Of a DNA stretch of 7,483 nucleotides, positions 6,104 to 7,483 are shown in pieces. The notes beneath the pieces are model-generated. The model made no database searches. It saw only the letters and a program-made list of their open reading frames with translations, and had not been told where the DNA came from. Each line of letters starts with the position of its first letter. Positions within the stretch are counted from its first letter, which is position 1. Both the position numbers and the translations under genes were made by a program. This stretch comes from CAZDGB01 sp964504645. GTDB lineage: Bacteria > Planctomycetota > Planctomycetia > Planctomycetales > Planctomycetaceae. The DNA lies in NCBI GenBank assembly GCA_964504645.1, contig CAZDGB010000336.1, positions 1 to 7,483 on the forward strand, read 5' to 3'.

Positions 6104-7318
6104 CTATGGCACCGCGATTAGAAACCAGTTCGGCGGCCCTTGGTACCACGTCTTCGGGTCATTCGTCGGCGGCAAATGGATGTCGTCCATGCGGGTTAGT
6201 GTGATCAAGAGGTTGCCGGTTTTGGGGTCTTCCGCGGTGCGGAAGTTGGAGAGCTGCATCTTTTCGGAATCGAATTCCGGATTCCGCGTGTCGAGGGCGA
6301 GAACGCTGTCGCGGATCAATTTTCCAGTCTCGTCGTCGACCTCGCCGATGACCAGCGGGAACCGCGGGTAGTTGCCGTCGGGGTTGTCGGGCGTGATGTT
6401 GCCGATCCAGTAGAGCCGGCCGTTCTTACGGGAACGGATCAGCGTGCTTTGGGCCGCGGGGCTGAAGAACGTTTGGCCGTCGTCGTACGTCCACGGCACG
6501 GGCTTCGACCACGTCCGGCAGCCGTCTTCGGAGAGCGACATCCATTTACGGCCGGGAAATTCGGACCGGTTCTGATTCGAGCCGCGGGCGATCAGCAGGA
6601 AGCGGCCCGGGGTCTTCAATTCCGCAATCGTCGATTCGTCGGAGCCGCGCGTCGATTCGTCCGCGGCGGGACGCACGAACTCTCCACAAGTCCATTCGAC
6701 GCCGCCGCCGTCGTCGGTCCACTTGCCGATGAGCACGCCCGATTCCATGTAGGTGTAGGCCTGGTGCGGATTGAGACGCTGCCGGTTCTCATCGAGCGGC
6801 CAGCGGAACGTTGGGACCATAATCTCGCCGTTCGCCGCGCCGACGATGCGGCCGCCAAAGACGAAACTGTTCTTGCCGACCCAGACGCCTTCGATCGGAT
6901 GGCGGAAATCGTATTCGTCCCCCTGTTGAATGAGGGGCTTCAACTCCGAGTACGTTTTCCCGTCGTCCTTCGAGACGCGATACCACAGTTTGTAGTCCAT
7001 CGCGCCGGTGTCGGTGTCGTCGATGCCGCGAGTCGTTTCGACCAGTTGCACGATCCAGTTCCGGCCGGGCGCGCGGAAGACGGCCTGCTCCGGCGGGCCG
7101 GCGTAGGCGTTCTCCTGCCAGCCGCCGGGCGACGTGATTTTCTCCGGCAGTGCCGGCGTCGGCAATGAGACGCCAGCGAACACGGGCGCCGGCCGCGGCT
7201 TGTCATCCGCGGCATATTTCTTCGTGCCGTAACGGACTTCACGATCAACGACGCGCAAGTCGCCCGCTTGCACAGGTCCGCAAACGAAGGGAATCAAGAA
7301 TGCAACGGCGAACTTCAT
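6104..7318 (-). CDS. Secreted sialidase-fold (BNR/Asp-box) protein
   Basis: This encodes a 404-residue exported protein, probably a six-bladed beta-propeller of the sialidase superfamily, acting on glycans outside the cytoplasm if it is catalytic. A signal peptide covers about residues 1-18 (MKFAVAFLIPFVCGPVQA). An N-terminal FRAPGR motif at 81-86 resembles the FRIP motif of sialidases. Asp-boxes are SKDDGKTY at 116-123 and SEDGCRTW at 263-270, where Cys replaces the usual Gly; TDDGGGVEW near 201 is a degenerate third. RKNGRLYWIGNITPDN (297-312) and the AEDPKTGNLLITLTR strand region (362-376) are typical of BNR propeller blades. ATG 7318 is preceded by AAAGG six bases upstream and starts the signal peptide. 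It appears monocistronic within the window. Sialidase activity is not proven: I cannot assign the full arginine triad and Tyr/Glu pair, so it could be a non-catalytic propeller or a different glycosidase. Confidence 0.82.
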   Translation of the reverse strand: MKFAVAFLIPFVCGPVQAGDLRVVDREVRYGTKKYAADDKPRPAPVFAGVSLPTPALPEKITSPGGWQENAYAGPPEQAVFRAPGRNWIVQLVETTRGIDDTDTGAMDYKLWYRVSKDDGKTYSELKPLIQQGDEYDFRHPIEGVWVGKNSFVFGGRIVGAANGEIMVPTFRWPLDENRQRLNPHQAYTYMESGVLIGKWTDDGGGVEWTCGEFVRPAADESTRGSDESTIAELKTPGRFLLIARGSNQNRSEFPGRKWMSLSEDGCRTWSKPVPWTYDDGQTFFSPAAQSTLIRSRKNGRLYWIGNITPDNPDGNYPRFPLVIGEVDDETGKLIRDSVLALDTRNPEFDSEKMQLSNFRTAEDPKTGNLLITLTRMDDIHLPPTNDPKTWYQGPPNWFLIAVP

Positions 7319-7483
7319 GGCGTGCCTTTGGAGAGGAGTGAAGCCTCGCCATCTTGCAGCAATCGGCGCGCGATTGCCATGTCGGGCCGGCGGAGAGAAT
7401 GGAGAGAAGCAACCTCCAGAGAGCCAGTCGTTCGCCGATCACAGACGACAACGCGGAGGGTCGCTTGAGCCGCGGTCTGGCCC
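7319..7483. other. Upstream region of the sialidase-like gene, no gene seen
   Basis: The 165 bases to the right edge should hold the promoter of the minus-strand sialidase-like gene. I see its ribosome site (AAAGG) but no convincing -35/-10 pair, operator or hairpin. Short open frames here lack ribosome sites and plausible protein composition. Confidence 0.4.

Noticed and set aside
5895..6149. 84-codon minus-strand frame over the alaS relic and palindrome
   Set aside because: It crosses a REP-like doublet and an alaS relic in antisense, with no ribosome site and no protein-like pattern.
6449..7168. 239-codon plus-strand frame antisense to the sialidase-like gene
   Set aside because: The opposite strand has a signal peptide and Asp-boxes; this frame has an Arg/Ala/Val-rich shadow composition.
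7245..7451. 68-codon minus-strand frame upstream of and overlapping the sialidase-like gene
   Set aside because: It overlaps the signal-peptide region of a supported gene in another frame, with no ribosome site and an Arg/Ser/Leu-rich composition typical of chance frames.

Overview
The window looks like a chromosomal segment from a GC-rich planctomycete, probably Pirellulales-like. This is inferred from the style of the proteins (a HtrA-like secreted protease, a secreted sialidase-fold protein, small orphan membrane proteins) and the GC-rich codon use. No rRNA or other marker in the window settles the taxonomy.

Layout: bases 2-529 (+) hold the C-terminal half of recA, which runs in from the left edge. 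Seven bases later comes a secreted trypsin-like serine protease with two PDZ domains (537-2042, +). An 89-bp palindromic element (2066-2154) fills most of the gap before a complete alanyl-tRNA synthetase gene, alaS (2190-4802, +). The order recA-X-alaS recalls the recA-recX-alaS order of many bacteria, with a protease in the recX position. Convergent to alaS is a minus-strand cluster of three small membrane-protein genes, in transcription order about 5888-5454, 5422-5129 and 5056-4818. The last is broken by a one-base frameshift and the first lacks a convincing start codon. Upstream of this cluster, on the plus strand, lies a short decayed copy of the 3' end of alaS (5953-6012), then a second palindromic element (6047-6098). 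A minus-strand gene for a secreted sialidase/BNR-fold protein (7318-6104) ends 5 bp beyond that element. The last 165 bases hold no gene I can support.

How the parts relate: recA and the protease are probably cotranscribed, and alaS may be read from the same unit through the palindrome. The two palindromes have different sequences but the same grammar: GTAG, then a hairpin, then the inverted copy of the same unit ending in CTAC. That is the architecture of REP/BIME elements mobilised by REP-associated tyrosine transposases (RAYTs). The three small membrane genes lie between the intact alaS 3' end and its relic, which suggests that insertion, duplication or allele replacement happened at the alaS 3' end. 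I see no complete new defence or mobile system here. The most interesting signals are the alaS relic and the two REP-like doublets.
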